Assembly (NCBI GenBank): GCA_963798855.1
Contig: CAWCUU010000001.1
Location: 558,001 to 622,000 of the forward strand
Source: CAWCUU01 sp963798855
Lineage (GTDB): Bacteria; Gemmatimonadota; Gemmatimonadetes; Longimicrobiales; RSA9
Reading direction: 5' to 3'
DNA length: 64,000 bases
Translations under genes and position numbers: made by a program
Shown here: piece after piece, positions 17,945-27,184 of the stretch
Numbering within the stretch: the stretch's first letter is position 1
How the letters are laid out: each line of letters starts with the position of its first letter
The notes under the pieces: model-generated
The model's input: only the letters and a program-made list of their open reading frames with translations
The model's database searches: none
What the model was told of the DNA's origin: nothing

Positions 17945-18139
17945 ATGGCGGAACAGCAATTCCCGACTTGCCGAAAGTGCGATCAGGGGCAGATGCTGCC
18001 CCTGTCCGATTACGGGCGGGACGGCGCCCCGATCACGTACAAGGCCTGGGTGTGCTCGAACCCGGACTGTGGCTTCAACATACGGATCGACAACGGCGAG
18101 ATCAGCTTCGGCCGTACGATCAGCCAGAGCTACAAGTAG
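17945..18139 (+). CDS. Small zinc-ribbon protein
   Basis: 64 residues. Two CxxC-type knuckles, CRKCDQG near residue 9 and CSNPDCGF near residue 36, form a probable zinc ribbon; the rest is polar with SFGRTISQSYK at the end. GGGGAGGGG lies just upstream of the ATG. Function unknown; such proteins are often nucleic-acid binding. The 172 bp before it, after the Minf_1886 gene, show no gene or clear promoter. Confidence 0.7.
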   Translation: MAEQQFPTCRKCDQGQMLPLSDYGRDGAPITYKAWVCSNPDCGFNIRIDNGEISFGRTISQSYK

Positions 18140-18178
18140 GACCCGGCCTCCCGCCGCCTGGCCGGGAGGACACGCCCC

Positions 18179-19786
18179 ATGGACGAGCCGACGCCGGTGA
18201 CGGAAGCGAGTCGAAGGCGGCGCGGCTATGCCCCATTCACTGCCGAACGGGATGTCTACGGGCAGGAGTGCGTCTGGGCGCTGACGGCTGCCGAGGCGGC
18301 CGATATGGACCGCCAGGCGGCAGAGCGGTGGAACGTTCCCGAAGGGGTCCTGATGGAGAGCGCTGCGCGTGCCGCGGCGCTCGTTCTGCACAGGCTGCAC
18401 CCACAGGGCCGCGTGGTCGGCGCGGTCGGCAGCGGCAACAACGGCGGCGACGCACTCGTGCTGCTGCGGGTGCTGCAGGCCTGGGGACGCGATGTCGCCT
18501 GGCTGAACGCCAGCTCGCGCGATCCCGACTCATCCCTCCTGCATGGCTCTTCGCTCTCCAGGATCGACGATGACGATGGTGCCGCACTGAGCGGCGCGGC
18601 CGTACTCGTGGACGGGATCCTGGGCACCGGCGCGAGCGGCGCGCCGCGTGGCCGGGCGGCCACGGTCATCGGCCGGCTCAACCAGGCGGACCGGCCGATC
18701 GTAGCACTGGACCTCCCATCCGGCGTGGATCCGGTCACCGGCGAGATCCCGGGCGAGGCGATCGTCGCGGACACTACGGTGACGTTCGGTCATCCGAAGC
18801 TCGGGCTGCTGCTGCATCCCGGGCGTGGCCGCTGCGGCCGCATCGTCGCCGTCGAGATCGGATTCGGGCCGCTCGAGGCGGAGCCGGGGGCGCGCGTCAT
18901 CACTCCCGCCTGGGTGCAGGCGAGGCTGCCACGCCGCGCTCCCGACGCCCACAAGGCGACCGCCGGCAAGGTGCTGCTGCTCGCGGGTCGCGCCGGCGTC
19001 GGGGGGGCGGCGGTGATCGCCTGTCGCGGCGTCCTGCGCGGCGGCGCGGGCTACACACGCATTGCTTCGGTGGAGGCGAACCGTGCCATCCTGCAGGCAC
19101 GGTTGCCCGAGGCGATCTTCATCGACCGCTCCGATGAGGATGCGCTCCGCTCCGCAGCCGCTGACTCCGCCGCCATAGTCGCCGGTCCCGGCATGGGCAC
19201 GGATACGGCCGCCCGTTCGGCGCTGGACCTCGTTCTGGAGGCGTCCGGCTCGGCACCCGTTCTGCTGGACGCGGACGCGCTGACGCTGTACGTGGACCGC
19301 GTGGAGGCGCTGGCGTCTCTGGCCGCAGATCGGCCGCTGGTCGTCACGCCGCACCCGGGCGAGATGGCGAGGCTTCTCGACGAAGGCACGGATCGCGTTG
19401 TGGTCGATCGGCTCGGCGTCGCCCGCGAATTCTCCGCGACGAGCGGCTGCGTGGTGCTGCTCAAGGGTCAGCCGTCCATCGTCGCGACGCCCGATGCTCC
19501 GCTGCTCGTCAACAGCGTGGGCTCCTCGGATCTGGCGACGGCCGGAATGGGCGACCATCTGAGCGGCGCGATCGGAGCGCTTCTCGGCGCCGGCCTCGCC
19601 GCCTCCGACGCGGCCGCGGTCGGCCTGTACCTGAGCTCCAGGGCGGCAGATCTCGCGCGGCGCGGCCCCTCTCTGCTGCCCGGCGACGTCGCGGAGGCCT
19701 ATCCGCTCGCGTGGGCGCGACCGGGCGCCGGCCGATCCGGCCTCGACCTCCCGTTCGTCCTGTTCGATCAGCCCCCCCGCTGGTGA
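18179..19786 (+). CDS. nnr: Bifunctional NAD(P)HX epimerase / ADP(ATP)-dependent NAD(P)HX dehydratase
   Basis: 535 residues, two fused domains. The N-terminal YjeF_N epimerase (about 35-245) has VGSGNNGGDALVLLR and LDLPSGVDPVTGEIPGE. The C-terminal ribokinase-like dehydratase (about 255-520) has AHKATAGKVLLLAG, VAGPGMGTD, LDADALTLY, VVTPHPGEMARLL and the catalytic TAGMGDHLSGAIGALLG. Together they repair hydrated NADH and NADPH. The C-terminus carries a short non-conserved tail. The stop overlaps the thiL start by one base (TGATG). Confidence 0.94.
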   Translation: MDEPTPVTEASRRRRGYAPFTAERDVYGQECVWALTAAEAADMDRQAAERWNVPEGVLMESAARAAALVLHRLHPQGRVVGAVGSGNNGGDALVLLRVLQAWGRDVAWLNASSRDPDSSLLHGSSLSRIDDDDGAALSGAAVLVDGILGTGASGAPRGRAATVIGRLNQADRPIVALDLPSGVDPVTGEIPGEAIVADTTVTFGHPKLGLLLHPGRGRCGRIVAVEIGFGPLEAEPGARVITPAWVQARLPRRAPDAHKATAGKVLLLAGRAGVGGAAVIACRGVLRGGAGYTRIASVEANRAILQARLPEAIFIDRSDEDALRSAAADSAAIVAGPGMGTDTAARSALDLVLEASGSAPVLLDADALTLYVDRVEALASLAADRPLVVTPHPGEMARLLDEGTDRVVVDRLGVAREFSATSGCVVLLKGQPSIVATPDAPLLVNSVGSSDLATAGMGDHLSGAIGALLGAGLAASDAAAVGLYLSSRAADLARRGPSLLPGDVAEAYPLAWARPGAGRSGLDLPFVLFDQPPRW

Positions 19787-20742
19787 TGGCCGTGCCGCGG
19801 CTGGCGACCGGTGCCGAGTTCGACCTGATCCGGCGCTTCTACGAGGACGCGAGGACGGCTTCTCCGGCGGACGTGCGCGTGGGTCCCGGCGACGATTGCG
19901 TCATCGTCGGGGAGGGGATCGCGATCAGCACGGACGCGGTGGTCGAGGGCGTCCATTTCCGCCGCGACTGGCTCGAGCCGAGCGAGATCGGCTACCGCGC
20001 CGCCGCGGCCGCGCTCAGCGACCTCGCCGCGGTCGCCGCGCGGCCGATCGGCGCGCTCGTCTCGCTGCTCGCGCCGGCGGCGGACGTGCCGGATTTCGCG
20101 GCGGCCGTGATGGAGGGAGCTCGTGAGGCGGTGCAGGCGGTCGGCGGCGTGCTTCTCGGCGGCGACGTCGCGCTCTCGCCAGTCGGGCTCGCGATGGACG
20201 TCGTCGCCGTCGGACGCGCCGAGTCGCCGGTGCTGCGTTCCGGCGCGAAGGCCGGGGATCGCGTGTGGGTGACGGGTCGGCTCGGCGGCGCGGCGGCGGC
20301 CGTCGCGGCATGGTCGCGCCGCGAGCAGCCGACCTCCGAGGCGCGCGAGGCGTTCGCACGCCCGCGCCCGCGCATCGAGGAGGCGCGGTGGCTCACGGAG
20401 CACGCGGTGCTGCACGCGCTCATCGACCTCTCGGATGGACTCGCCGGCGATGCCGAGCACATCGCCGTCGCCAGCGGCGTCTCGATCATCCTCGAACGGG
20501 ACGCGCTACCGCTCCACCCGGACGCCGACGTTCGGCTCGCGCTGGGCGGCGGCGAGGACTACGAGCTCTGCTTCACCGCTGCGGCTGGCGCCGTTGAGCC
20601 GATCGCACGAGAATTCGAGGAGCGCTTCGATCTACCACTGAGGCGCGTCGGAGCCGTGGAATCGGGTGCCGGTGTCGCGCTTCGGCAGCCGGACGGGCGA
20701 GTCGGGCCTCTCGACGTCGCCGGCTTCCGACATTTCCAGTAG
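19786..20742 (+). CDS. thiL: Thiamine-monophosphate kinase
   Basis: 318 residues. Phosphorylates thiamine monophosphate to thiamine diphosphate. Diagnostic sequence: GPGDDCVIVGEGIAISTDAVVEGVHFRRDW near residues 27-58, then SLLAPAADVPDF, GGDVALSP, IDLSDGLAGDAEHIA and LGGGEDYELCF. Start ATG overlaps the nnr stop, avoiding an upstream in-frame start inside that gene. No TPP riboswitch is visible upstream, as expected for a mid-operon gene. Confidence 0.95.
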   Translation: MAVPRLATGAEFDLIRRFYEDARTASPADVRVGPGDDCVIVGEGIAISTDAVVEGVHFRRDWLEPSEIGYRAAAAALSDLAAVAARPIGALVSLLAPAADVPDFAAAVMEGAREAVQAVGGVLLGGDVALSPVGLAMDVVAVGRAESPVLRSGAKAGDRVWVTGRLGGAAAAVAAWSRREQPTSEAREAFARPRPRIEEARWLTEHAVLHALIDLSDGLAGDAEHIAVASGVSIILERDALPLHPDADVRLALGGGEDYELCFTAAAGAVEPIAREFEERFDLPLRRVGAVESGAGVALRQPDGRVGPLDVAGFRHFQ

Positions 20743-20763
20743 GTCGCTGTTCCGGGAGAGGGA

Positions 20764-21507
20764 ATGAGGACCGTCCTTCGGACGCTGTGGGTCGCGCTGA
20801 ATCTGATCGTGGCGACGCTGCTCATCGGCGCGATCGCGATCGTGATCGGGCTGACGCGGCATGAAGGGCCGATCTACTGGACGCTGAGCCGGCAGTGGTG
20901 TCGCTGGCTGCTATGGGCGAGCGGGACCCCGGTGCTGATCGAAGGGCTGGAGCACCTCGAGGTGGACCGGCCGCAGATCCTCGTCTCGAACCACGCCTCC
21001 TGGTACGACGTGCTCGTCATCGGCGCTGCCGTGCCGAAGCACTTCCGTTTCGTAGCCAAGAAGGAGCTCGGCCGTATCCCGGTATTCGGTCTGGCGTGGC
21101 GCCTCGCGGGCCACATCTCCATCGACCGCAGCGATCGACTCTCGGCCATCCAGACGCTCGCCCGGGCAGGCGAGGTTCTGCGCTCCGACAACAGCATCGT
21201 CGTGATCTTCCCGGAAGGCACGCGCTCCCCTACCGGCGACCTGCTGCCCTTCAAGAAGGGAGCGTTCATGCTGGCGCTCGGCACCGGCGTCGAGGTCGTG
21301 CCGGCCGCGGTCATCGGATCGCGGCGCGTGCTGGCCAAGGGCGACTGGCTCGTCCACGCCGCTCCGATTATCCTTCGCATCGGCTCACCCATCGCGAGCG
21401 GTGGCTACGACGAGACCACGCGCGAGGAGCTGGTCGAAGCCGTTCGCGAGCGCGTGCTCGAGCTGCGCGACGGCGTGCCGACCGCGGCTCCAGCTGTCAC
21501 CTCCTGA
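20764..21507 (+). CDS. plsC: 1-acyl-sn-glycerol-3-phosphate acyltransferase
   Basis: 247 residues. One N-terminal membrane helix (about 8-29) precedes the acyltransferase domain with block I NHASWYDVLVIG, block II FVAKKELGRIPVFG and block III IFPEGTRSPTGDLLPFKKGAF. Adds the second acyl chain in phospholipid synthesis at the inner face of the membrane. Ends 10 bp before enolase; 21 bp after thiL; the block from nnr to ftsB is plausibly a single operon. Confidence 0.92.
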   Translation: MRTVLRTLWVALNLIVATLLIGAIAIVIGLTRHEGPIYWTLSRQWCRWLLWASGTPVLIEGLEHLEVDRPQILVSNHASWYDVLVIGAAVPKHFRFVAKKELGRIPVFGLAWRLAGHISIDRSDRLSAIQTLARAGEVLRSDNSIVVIFPEGTRSPTGDLLPFKKGAFMLALGTGVEVVPAAVIGSRRVLAKGDWLVHAAPIILRIGSPIASGGYDETTREELVEAVRERVLELRDGVPTAAPAVTS

Positions 21508-21517
21508 TTCCGGAGCC

Positions 21518-22792
21518 ATGGCACATATCGAGAGCATACACGCCCGCGAGATCCTCGATTCCCGCGGAAACCCGACGGTGGAAGCGGAGGTCGTTCTCGA
21601 CACGGGCGCCGGTGGTCGGGCGGCGGTGCCCAGCGGGGCATCCACAGGACAGCACGAGGCGCTCGAGCTGCGTGACGGCGACAGCTCCCGATACGGCGGC
21701 AAGGGCGTGCAGGACGCGGTCTCCAACGTGAACGAGGTCATCGCCCCCGAGCTCATCGGCTTCGAGGCGTCCGATCAGGCGGAGCTCGACGAGGCGATGG
21801 TCGAGCTGGACGGCACCGAGAACAAGGGCAAGCTCGGCGCGAACGCGATCCTCGCCGTTTCGCTCGCGACCGCTCGTGCCGCAGCGGAGGAGGCGGGGCT
21901 CCCGCTCTACCGATACCTGGGGGGACCCTCCGCGACACTGCTGCCGGTGCCGCTCATGAACATCCTGAACGGCGGTGCGCACGCCGCGAACAACGTGGAC
22001 ATTCAGGAGTTCATGATCGCGCCCGTCGGGGCATCCGAGTTCCCGGAGGCGCTGCGCATGGGCGTGGAGGTGTTCCACTCACTGAAGAAGGTGCTCTCCT
22101 CGAAGGGCAAGAGCACGGCGGTCGGCGACGAGGGCGGCTTCGCGCCGGACCTGGCGTCGAACGAAGAGGCGGTCGAGGTCGTGCTGGAGGCGATCGATCG
22201 AGCCGGCTACGATGCCGGCGAGGACGTGGTTCTGGCCGTCGACGCGGCGGCGAGCGAGCTGTGGCGCGATGGCGCGTACGTCTTCCACAAGTCCGGTGGA
22301 CAGCCCATGAGCGCGGAGGCGATGGTCCGCTTCTGGGAGCGTTGGGTCGAGCAGTACCCGATCATCTCCATCGAGGACGGCATGGGCGAAGACGACTGGG
22401 ACGGCTGGGTCGCGCTCAATGACGCGCTCGGTGACCGCGTGCAGATCGTCGGCGACGACATCTTCGTCACGAACACGGAACGGCTGTCGGAAGGGATCGA
22501 GCGTGGCGCCGCCAACGCGATCCTCATCAAGGTCAACCAGATCGGCACGCTGACGGAGACCTTCGAGGCGATCGAGATGGCGCGCCGCGAAGGAATGCGC
22601 TACATCATCAGCCATCGCTCCGGCGAGACCGAGGACGCCTTCATCGCGGATCTCGCGGTCGCGACGCGCGCCGGACAGATCAAGACCGGCAGCGCCAGTC
22701 GGACGGACCGCATTGCGAAGTACAACCAGCTGCTGCGAATCGCCGAGGACTTAGGGGCGACGGGGGAGTACCCCGGAAGCAGCGCGTTCTGA
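21518..22792 (+). CDS. eno: Enolase
   Basis: 424 residues, standard length. Interconverts 2-phosphoglycerate and phosphoenolpyruvate. N-terminal IESIHAREILDSRGNPTVEAEV, GAIL-type GANAILAVSLA, metal and active-site regions SIEDGMGEDDWDGW, QIVGDDIFVTN, LIKVNQIGTLTETFEAI and SHRSGETEDAFIADLAV are all intact. GGAG lies 5 bp before the ATG. Followed by an FtsB-like gene, an arrangement seen in many bacteria. Confidence 0.98.
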   Translation: MAHIESIHAREILDSRGNPTVEAEVVLDTGAGGRAAVPSGASTGQHEALELRDGDSSRYGGKGVQDAVSNVNEVIAPELIGFEASDQAELDEAMVELDGTENKGKLGANAILAVSLATARAAAEEAGLPLYRYLGGPSATLLPVPLMNILNGGAHAANNVDIQEFMIAPVGASEFPEALRMGVEVFHSLKKVLSSKGKSTAVGDEGGFAPDLASNEEAVEVVLEAIDRAGYDAGEDVVLAVDAAASELWRDGAYVFHKSGGQPMSAEAMVRFWERWVEQYPIISIEDGMGEDDWDGWVALNDALGDRVQIVGDDIFVTNTERLSEGIERGAANAILIKVNQIGTLTETFEAIEMARREGMRYIISHRSGETEDAFIADLAVATRAGQIKTGSASRTDRIAKYNQLLRIAEDLGATGEYPGSSAF

Positions 22793-22833
22793 GCCTTGCA
22801 GGCGAGCAACCCGATCGATTCGAGAGGAGCCGC

Positions 22834-23142
22834 GTGAAGCTGCGCAAGCTCGTACTCCCGCTGGCAGCGGGAGCGGCGGCGTACTATGCGCTATTCGGTG
22901 GGGAATACTCCCTTCTCGAGCTGCATCGCGTCGAGCGCGAGCGCGCCGCGGAGGCGACGCGCCTCGAGCAGGTCAAGGCCGAAGACGGCCAGCTCGAGCG
23001 GCGCGCCGATTCGCTGGAGAACGATCGCGCCGCCCTCGAGCGGCTCGCGCGTGAGCGCTACGGCATGGTCGGTCCCGACGAGCGCCTGTACCGGTTCGTC
23101 GACAGCGCCGGCTCCGCGCCGCCCGACAGCACCACGCCGTAG
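22834..23142 (+). CDS. ftsB: FtsB/DivIC-like septum formation initiator
   Basis: 102 residues: one N-terminal membrane helix (about 8-24), a coiled coil (about 28-72, LEQVKAEDGQLERRADSLENDRAALERLARE) and the typical ERYGMVGPDERLYRFV motif of the DivIC family. It links FtsL and FtsQ in the divisome. GTG 22834 is preceded by GAGAGGAG. Position behind eno supports the call. The 59-bp convergent gap after it contains a small GTCCG/CGGAC hairpin without a T-run. Confidence 0.85.
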   Translation: MKLRKLVLPLAAGAAAYYALFGGEYSLLELHRVERERAAEATRLEQVKAEDGQLERRADSLENDRAALERLARERYGMVGPDERLYRFVDSAGSAPPDSTTP

Positions 23143-23201
23143 CGCGGTCTGTCCGACGGGCGGACGCCGAGGTATTGGACCCCCGACGCCCGCCGCCCGA
23201 C

Positions 23202-24920
23202 TCAGTAGTATATGGCTACGGCCGAAGCGTGCCCCGGCTGCGCGCGGTCGGCACCGCCGAGCACGAGCACGTGCCCCTGTCCGCTCTGATCGATGAACGT
23301 GACCATTGCCTGGTCGTAGAGCGAGTAGCCGATCGCTGCGTCGATCGTCTCCGAGCCCGTGGCGCCCTGCCATGACGCCAGCGTGCCGTCGCTGTTCAGC
23401 GAGGCGTAGGTGTTCTCGCTGGATCCCGGGTCGCCAGCGTACACGCCCGACGTCACGAAGAGCGCCCCGCCGGCGAACACGGAGCTGTGCTTGCTGCGCG
23501 ACTTGCCCATGCCCGAGACGGCGCTCCAGCCGGCCGCCGTGAGATCGCCGGTGCGCAGATTGACGCGGGCGAAGGCGACCGCACCGGTCTCGCCGCCCGA
23601 GAGCGTGGCCAGCTCGGCTCCGACCTGTCCGGTCTCCCCGCCGACCGCGTAGAGGTAGGGTCCGAAGCTGACGAGGGCGTGATAGGACCGGGCGATGGGC
23701 ATGTCCGGCAGGGATTCCCAGCTTCCCAGCGTGCCGTCCGCGTTGACCTGCGCCCGGTACACCGACGTGACGGCGGCGCTGTCGGCGCCTGCGCCGCCAG
23801 CCAGATAGAGGAAGCCGCGGAAGACCACGGCCGATGCGCCATCGAGCGCTTGCGGCAGCGAGGTCGTCTCCTGCCAAGGGTCGACGGCGCCATCGAGCCC
23901 GATGCGCGCCACGTAGGCGGTGGTTGTCGTTGCTCCCGTGCTGTCGATGCCGCCGAGCGCGTATAGGTACCCGGCGGTCGTCAGTGTGTCGACCGCGGCC
24001 GTGAACGGGGTCGCTGCGGCCGTCGCGGAGAAGGCGCGCTTCTCGGGAAGGCCGGCGGCCACATCCCAGGCGCCGGCCAGGGCTCCGGTCTGCTGAACGC
24101 CCGCGTGGTACACGGCCCGCGTAGCTACGGCCTGGCTGTCGGCGCCGCCGATCGTGAACACGTGGTTGCCCGGTGACGGGCCGTTCTCGACCGCGACGAA
24201 CACCGCGCCCAGACCCTGCAGCGGCTGCGGTAGCGGGGTCGTCTCGGTCCAGTTGATGAGGCTGGGGCTGAAGGTGCCGCTCTGGATGATGCGGAATTCG
24301 ACGGAGTCGCTGACGCCCGTCGGGGTCTCGACCCAGATCCAGCTCGTGTCTGGCACCGCCTGCGGCACCGTGGTGACGATGAAGCCGTCGCTCCAGTCGT
24401 TCGCGGTGTCCGCAATGGTCGCCCGGATCGGGGCGATGCCGGGGGCGCCGAAGTATGCAGCCGCGCCGTTGACGTGCAGGTCGTCGCCGAACGCGGAGCC
24501 CTCGATCACGACGGTCATTCCACGAAGGCCCGTGGGCTTGCTGACTCCGTTCACCCGGGTCAGCTGCGGCGCGACCGCCGTGAACGCCGCGCTCAGCGTG
24601 TCGGAGGCGCCGCCGGGGTTCACCACGCGGAGGTCGTACGTCTGCCCGGCGACCAGACCCGTCGGAGCGGTAGCGAACAGAGCGCCGGACTCCACATCGG
24701 CGGCAGCAGCCGCATGGGTGCCGAAGTAGACGGTCATGGGCCCGCTCGTCGTGAAGCCGCTGCCATTGACGCGGACCTCGGTGCCGACCCCGCCCTGCGC
24801 CGGTGTCGAGGATTGCAGGACCGGAGGGGTGCTCTTCGGCCCGGTGGAGTCGCTGCCGCATGCGGCGGCGAGCCCCGCCAGCAGCGCCAGGACGGGCGCC
24901 GCGGGGACGATGCGCATCAT
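23202..24920 (-). CDS. Secreted lipoprotein with IPT/TIG and Kelch-like repeats
   Basis: 572 residues. Signal sequence with a lipobox ending LAAACGSDSTGP (Cys near residue 20), so it should be lipid-anchored. Two IPT/TIG immunoglobulin-like domains follow (about 30-105 and 106-210; STPAQGGVGTEVRVNGSGF and LRGMTVVIEGSAF). The rest consists of Kelch-like blades with recurring hydrophobic-xYxxGG motifs (VFTIGG, LYALGG, LYLAGG, LYAVGG, VLVLGG). ATG 24920 is chosen because AAGGAG lies upstream and it gives a correct signal peptide; a second ATG follows at once. Function unknown, probably surface binding. Divergent from the nucleotidyltransferase gene; the 192-bp gap holds a TATACA-like hexamer on this strand. 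Confidence 0.8.
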   Translation of the reverse strand: MMRIVPAAPVLALLAGLAAACGSDSTGPKSTPPVLQSSTPAQGGVGTEVRVNGSGFTTSGPMTVYFGTHAAAAADVESGALFATAPTGLVAGQTYDLRVVNPGGASDTLSAAFTAVAPQLTRVNGVSKPTGLRGMTVVIEGSAFGDDLHVNGAAAYFGAPGIAPIRATIADTANDWSDGFIVTTVPQAVPDTSWIWVETPTGVSDSVEFRIIQSGTFSPSLINWTETTPLPQPLQGLGAVFVAVENGPSPGNHVFTIGGADSQAVATRAVYHAGVQQTGALAGAWDVAAGLPEKRAFSATAAATPFTAAVDTLTTAGYLYALGGIDSTGATTTTAYVARIGLDGAVDPWQETTSLPQALDGASAVVFRGFLYLAGGAGADSAAVTSVYRAQVNADGTLGSWESLPDMPIARSYHALVSFGPYLYAVGGETGQVGAELATLSGGETGAVAFARVNLRTGDLTAAGWSAVSGMGKSRSKHSSVFAGGALFVTSGVYAGDPGSSENTYASLNSDGTLASWQGATGSETIDAAIGYSLYDQAMVTFIDQSGQGHVLVLGGADRAQPGHASAVAIYY

Positions 24921-25112
24921 CGCGCTCTCCTTCTCACTGGACGGGCAGGGGAGCACCGACCCGAGAGGGTGGACTGGGATGTATAACGACCGAGGGTCGC
25001 AAAAGGTAACGCCGGGGTTGCTCGCGCGGTTCGCCGCGGCCATTGTCCAGGCTGGCCGCGTACGGGCGTCGGGGCTCGCGGGTTCGGTCGCATCGCCTCA
25101 GGAAGGAACGGG

Positions 25113-26030
25113 ATGCCCCACATCGAGGGACCGACGCTCGTCATGCTCGCGGCGGGCATGGGGAGCCGCTACGGGGGGCTGAAACAGCTGGAGCGCCTCG
25201 GGCCCGGCGGCGAGACGATCATGGACTACTCGATCTTCGACGCGATCCGCGCCGGCTTCGGCAGGGTGGTCTTCGTGATCCGCCCGGACATCGAGCGGGC
25301 GTTTCTCGAATATGCGCGCGGGCGGTTCGGCGGGCGCATCGAGGTCGCCACCGCGCTGCAGCGCCTCGACGAGGTTCCTGCCGGCTTCGACGTCCCCTCG
25401 GACCGGGCGAAGCCGTGGGGCACCGGCCAGGCGGTGCTCGTCGCTGAGCCCGAGGTAGATGGGCCATTCGGGGTGCTCAACGCCGACGACTTCTATGGCC
25501 GCCGTGGACTCGATGTCCTCGGCGGCTTCGTCCGGGGTGAGGCGGCCGGCGGTGGCGGTCGTACCTGGGCGGTCATCGGATATCCACTCGGCGACACGGT
25601 ATCCGAGGCCGGCGGCGTCAACCGCGGCGTCCTGCGGGCGGATGAAGCCAGCTGGCTGAGGGAGATCGAGGAGGTCCTCGAGATCCACAGGGTCGACCAC
25701 GCGTTCGAAGGCAGCGCCGCGAGCGGAGCCGAGCGCTTCGCCGCCGACACGCTCGTCTCCATGAACCTCTGGGGCTTCACGCCGCTGCTCTTCCAGCGGC
25801 TTCGAGACGACTTTCGCACGTTCCTGGAGGCCGGCCCCGGGGCGAAGAGAGAGCTGCTGCTGCCGGAGGTGGTAGCGGACGCGATCTCCGACGGCGCGGC
25901 CCGCGTTCGCGTGCTACCCGCCGACAGCGAGTGGTGCGGCGTGACGTACCCGGAGGATCGTCCCCGCGTCGAGAGCAAGCTGCGGCAGCTGGTCGCCGAA
26001 GGGCACTACCCGCCCAGGCTCTGGGACTGA
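25113..26030 (+). CDS. Nucleotidyltransferase (NDP-sugar pyrophosphorylase-like)
   Basis: 305 residues. The N-terminal nucleotide-binding loop VMLAAGMGSRYGGLKQLERLGPGGETIMDYSI-type motif (GxGxR...K) and VLNADDFYG (metal-binding Asp) mark a GT-A fold sugar-phosphate nucleotidylyltransferase. The rest does not allow a specific substrate. Similar stand-alone proteins are annotated only as NTP transferase domain proteins. GGAACGGG precedes the ATG. The next gene is 172 bp away beyond a CCCTAG tandem repeat. Confidence 0.75.
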   Translation: MPHIEGPTLVMLAAGMGSRYGGLKQLERLGPGGETIMDYSIFDAIRAGFGRVVFVIRPDIERAFLEYARGRFGGRIEVATALQRLDEVPAGFDVPSDRAKPWGTGQAVLVAEPEVDGPFGVLNADDFYGRRGLDVLGGFVRGEAAGGGGRTWAVIGYPLGDTVSEAGGVNRGVLRADEASWLREIEEVLEIHRVDHAFEGSAASGAERFAADTLVSMNLWGFTPLLFQRLRDDFRTFLEAGPGAKRELLLPEVVADAISDGAARVRVLPADSEWCGVTYPEDRPRVESKLRQLVAEGHYPPRLWD

Positions 26031-26133
26031 CCCTGTCCCCGCGCCGCCATGCCGTGGCCCCGCCGTGGCCCGCCGCCTCTGAGCCCGGTCCTGGCCATGC
26101 CCCTTCCCCTGGCTTTTCCCCTAACCCTTGGTT

Positions 26134-26163
26134 CCCTAGCCCTAGCCCTAGCCCTAGCCCTTG
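26134..26163 (+). repeat. CCCTAG hexamer tandem repeat
   Basis: Four exact CCCTAG units (26134-26157) followed by CCCTTG, and preceded by related CCCTAACCCTTGG. It lies in the 172-bp gap before a flippase-like gene. A simple tandem array in a non-coding spot; could vary in copy number by slippage. Confidence 0.85.
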
Positions 26164-26202
26164 CCCTCGAAGTGGTCCGACTCCTGCCTCTAACGGGAAG
26201 CA

Positions 26203-27162
26203 ATGAGACGAGCGACGGCAATGCGGTGGGCGGTTCGCGCGATCGGTGCGGGAGTGACCATGTACGCGGTGTGGGCGGCGTGGCACTTTCCCTGGGACGA
26301 CGCGGGCCGGGCGCTCGGCGACGCGAACTGGTGGTACCTCGGCCTGGCCGTGCTCGCGACGGTCGTGTCCGTGGTCCTGCGGGGGTGGGAATGGCACCTC
26401 CTGCTGAGTCCCGCGGCGCCGAACCGGTGGTCGAGCGCGGTGCGAGCGACGCTGGTCGGCGCCGCGGTCGGCAACATCTCCATCTCGGTGGCCGGCGAAG
26501 GGGTGCGGCTGAAGTTCCTGCGCGACCATGACGGCGTTCCGACCGGCATCGGAGTGGCGGCGATCGTGTGGAGCCGCGTGCTGCAGGGCGTGGTCGGCGT
26601 GGCGGGAATGGTGATCGCTCCGTTCTTCCTGGAGTTCCCGGGAAACCTGCAGAAGGTGCACCTGGGCGCAGGCATCGTGCTGGCGATCGGCATGCTGCTG
26701 TACCTCGGGCGACGATCGCTGCCGCTCGGTCGGCTGCTTCCTCCGTTCGCCCGGCACCCGGTCAGGGTGATGCGGCGCATCCGCCGGGAGGGGCCGCAGA
26801 TCCCCTTCGCGATGTTTCTGGCTCTGCTCTACTGGATCGCGCAGTGGACGGCCTATCATCTCGTGCTGCTCTCATCCGGCGTTCACGCCGGTCTGTCGGC
26901 GTCGGCCGCCGCACTGGTCATCGCGAACCTGGCGTGGCTGGTTCGATTCACCCCCGGCAACATCGGCGTGATGCAGGGCTCGATCGCGCTCGCGCTTCTG
27001 CCCTTCGGCGTGCCGGCTCCCGTCGCCGTCGTCGCTGCGCTGGTCCTGCAGGCCGTGCAGTTCCTGCCACTGCTTCCGATCGCGATCCTCGCGGTCGGTT
27101 TCCACCGCTTCATGGCGCTGATTCGGACGCGTGGCCGCGCGCCGAGCGAGCAACCGGCCTGA
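26203..27162 (+). CDS. Flippase-like / LPG-synthase transmembrane family protein (UPF0104)
   Basis: 319 residues with about eight membrane segments. Sequence features of the lysylphosphatidylglycerol synthase TM / YbhN-type family: VLRGWEWHLLLSP, AAVGNISISVAGEGVRLKFLRDHDG, SRVLQGVVGV and LVRFTPGNIGVMQGSIALALLPFGVP. The synthase catalytic domain is absent. Members are implicated in lipid or glycolipid translocation; the substrate here is unknown. It sits between a nucleotidyltransferase and two oxidoreductases, so it may join a glycolipid or polysaccharide route. A second ATG at 26221 is an alternative start. Confidence 0.78.
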   Translation: MRRATAMRWAVRAIGAGVTMYAVWAAWHFPWDDAGRALGDANWWYLGLAVLATVVSVVLRGWEWHLLLSPAAPNRWSSAVRATLVGAAVGNISISVAGEGVRLKFLRDHDGVPTGIGVAAIVWSRVLQGVVGVAGMVIAPFFLEFPGNLQKVHLGAGIVLAIGMLLYLGRRSLPLGRLLPPFARHPVRVMRRIRREGPQIPFAMFLALLYWIAQWTAYHLVLLSSGVHAGLSASAAALVIANLAWLVRFTPGNIGVMQGSIALALLPFGVPAPVAVVAALVLQAVQFLPLLPIAILAVGFHRFMALIRTRGRAPSEQPA

Positions 27163-27184
27163 GCCGCGCCGTCGCGTGCGTCCG

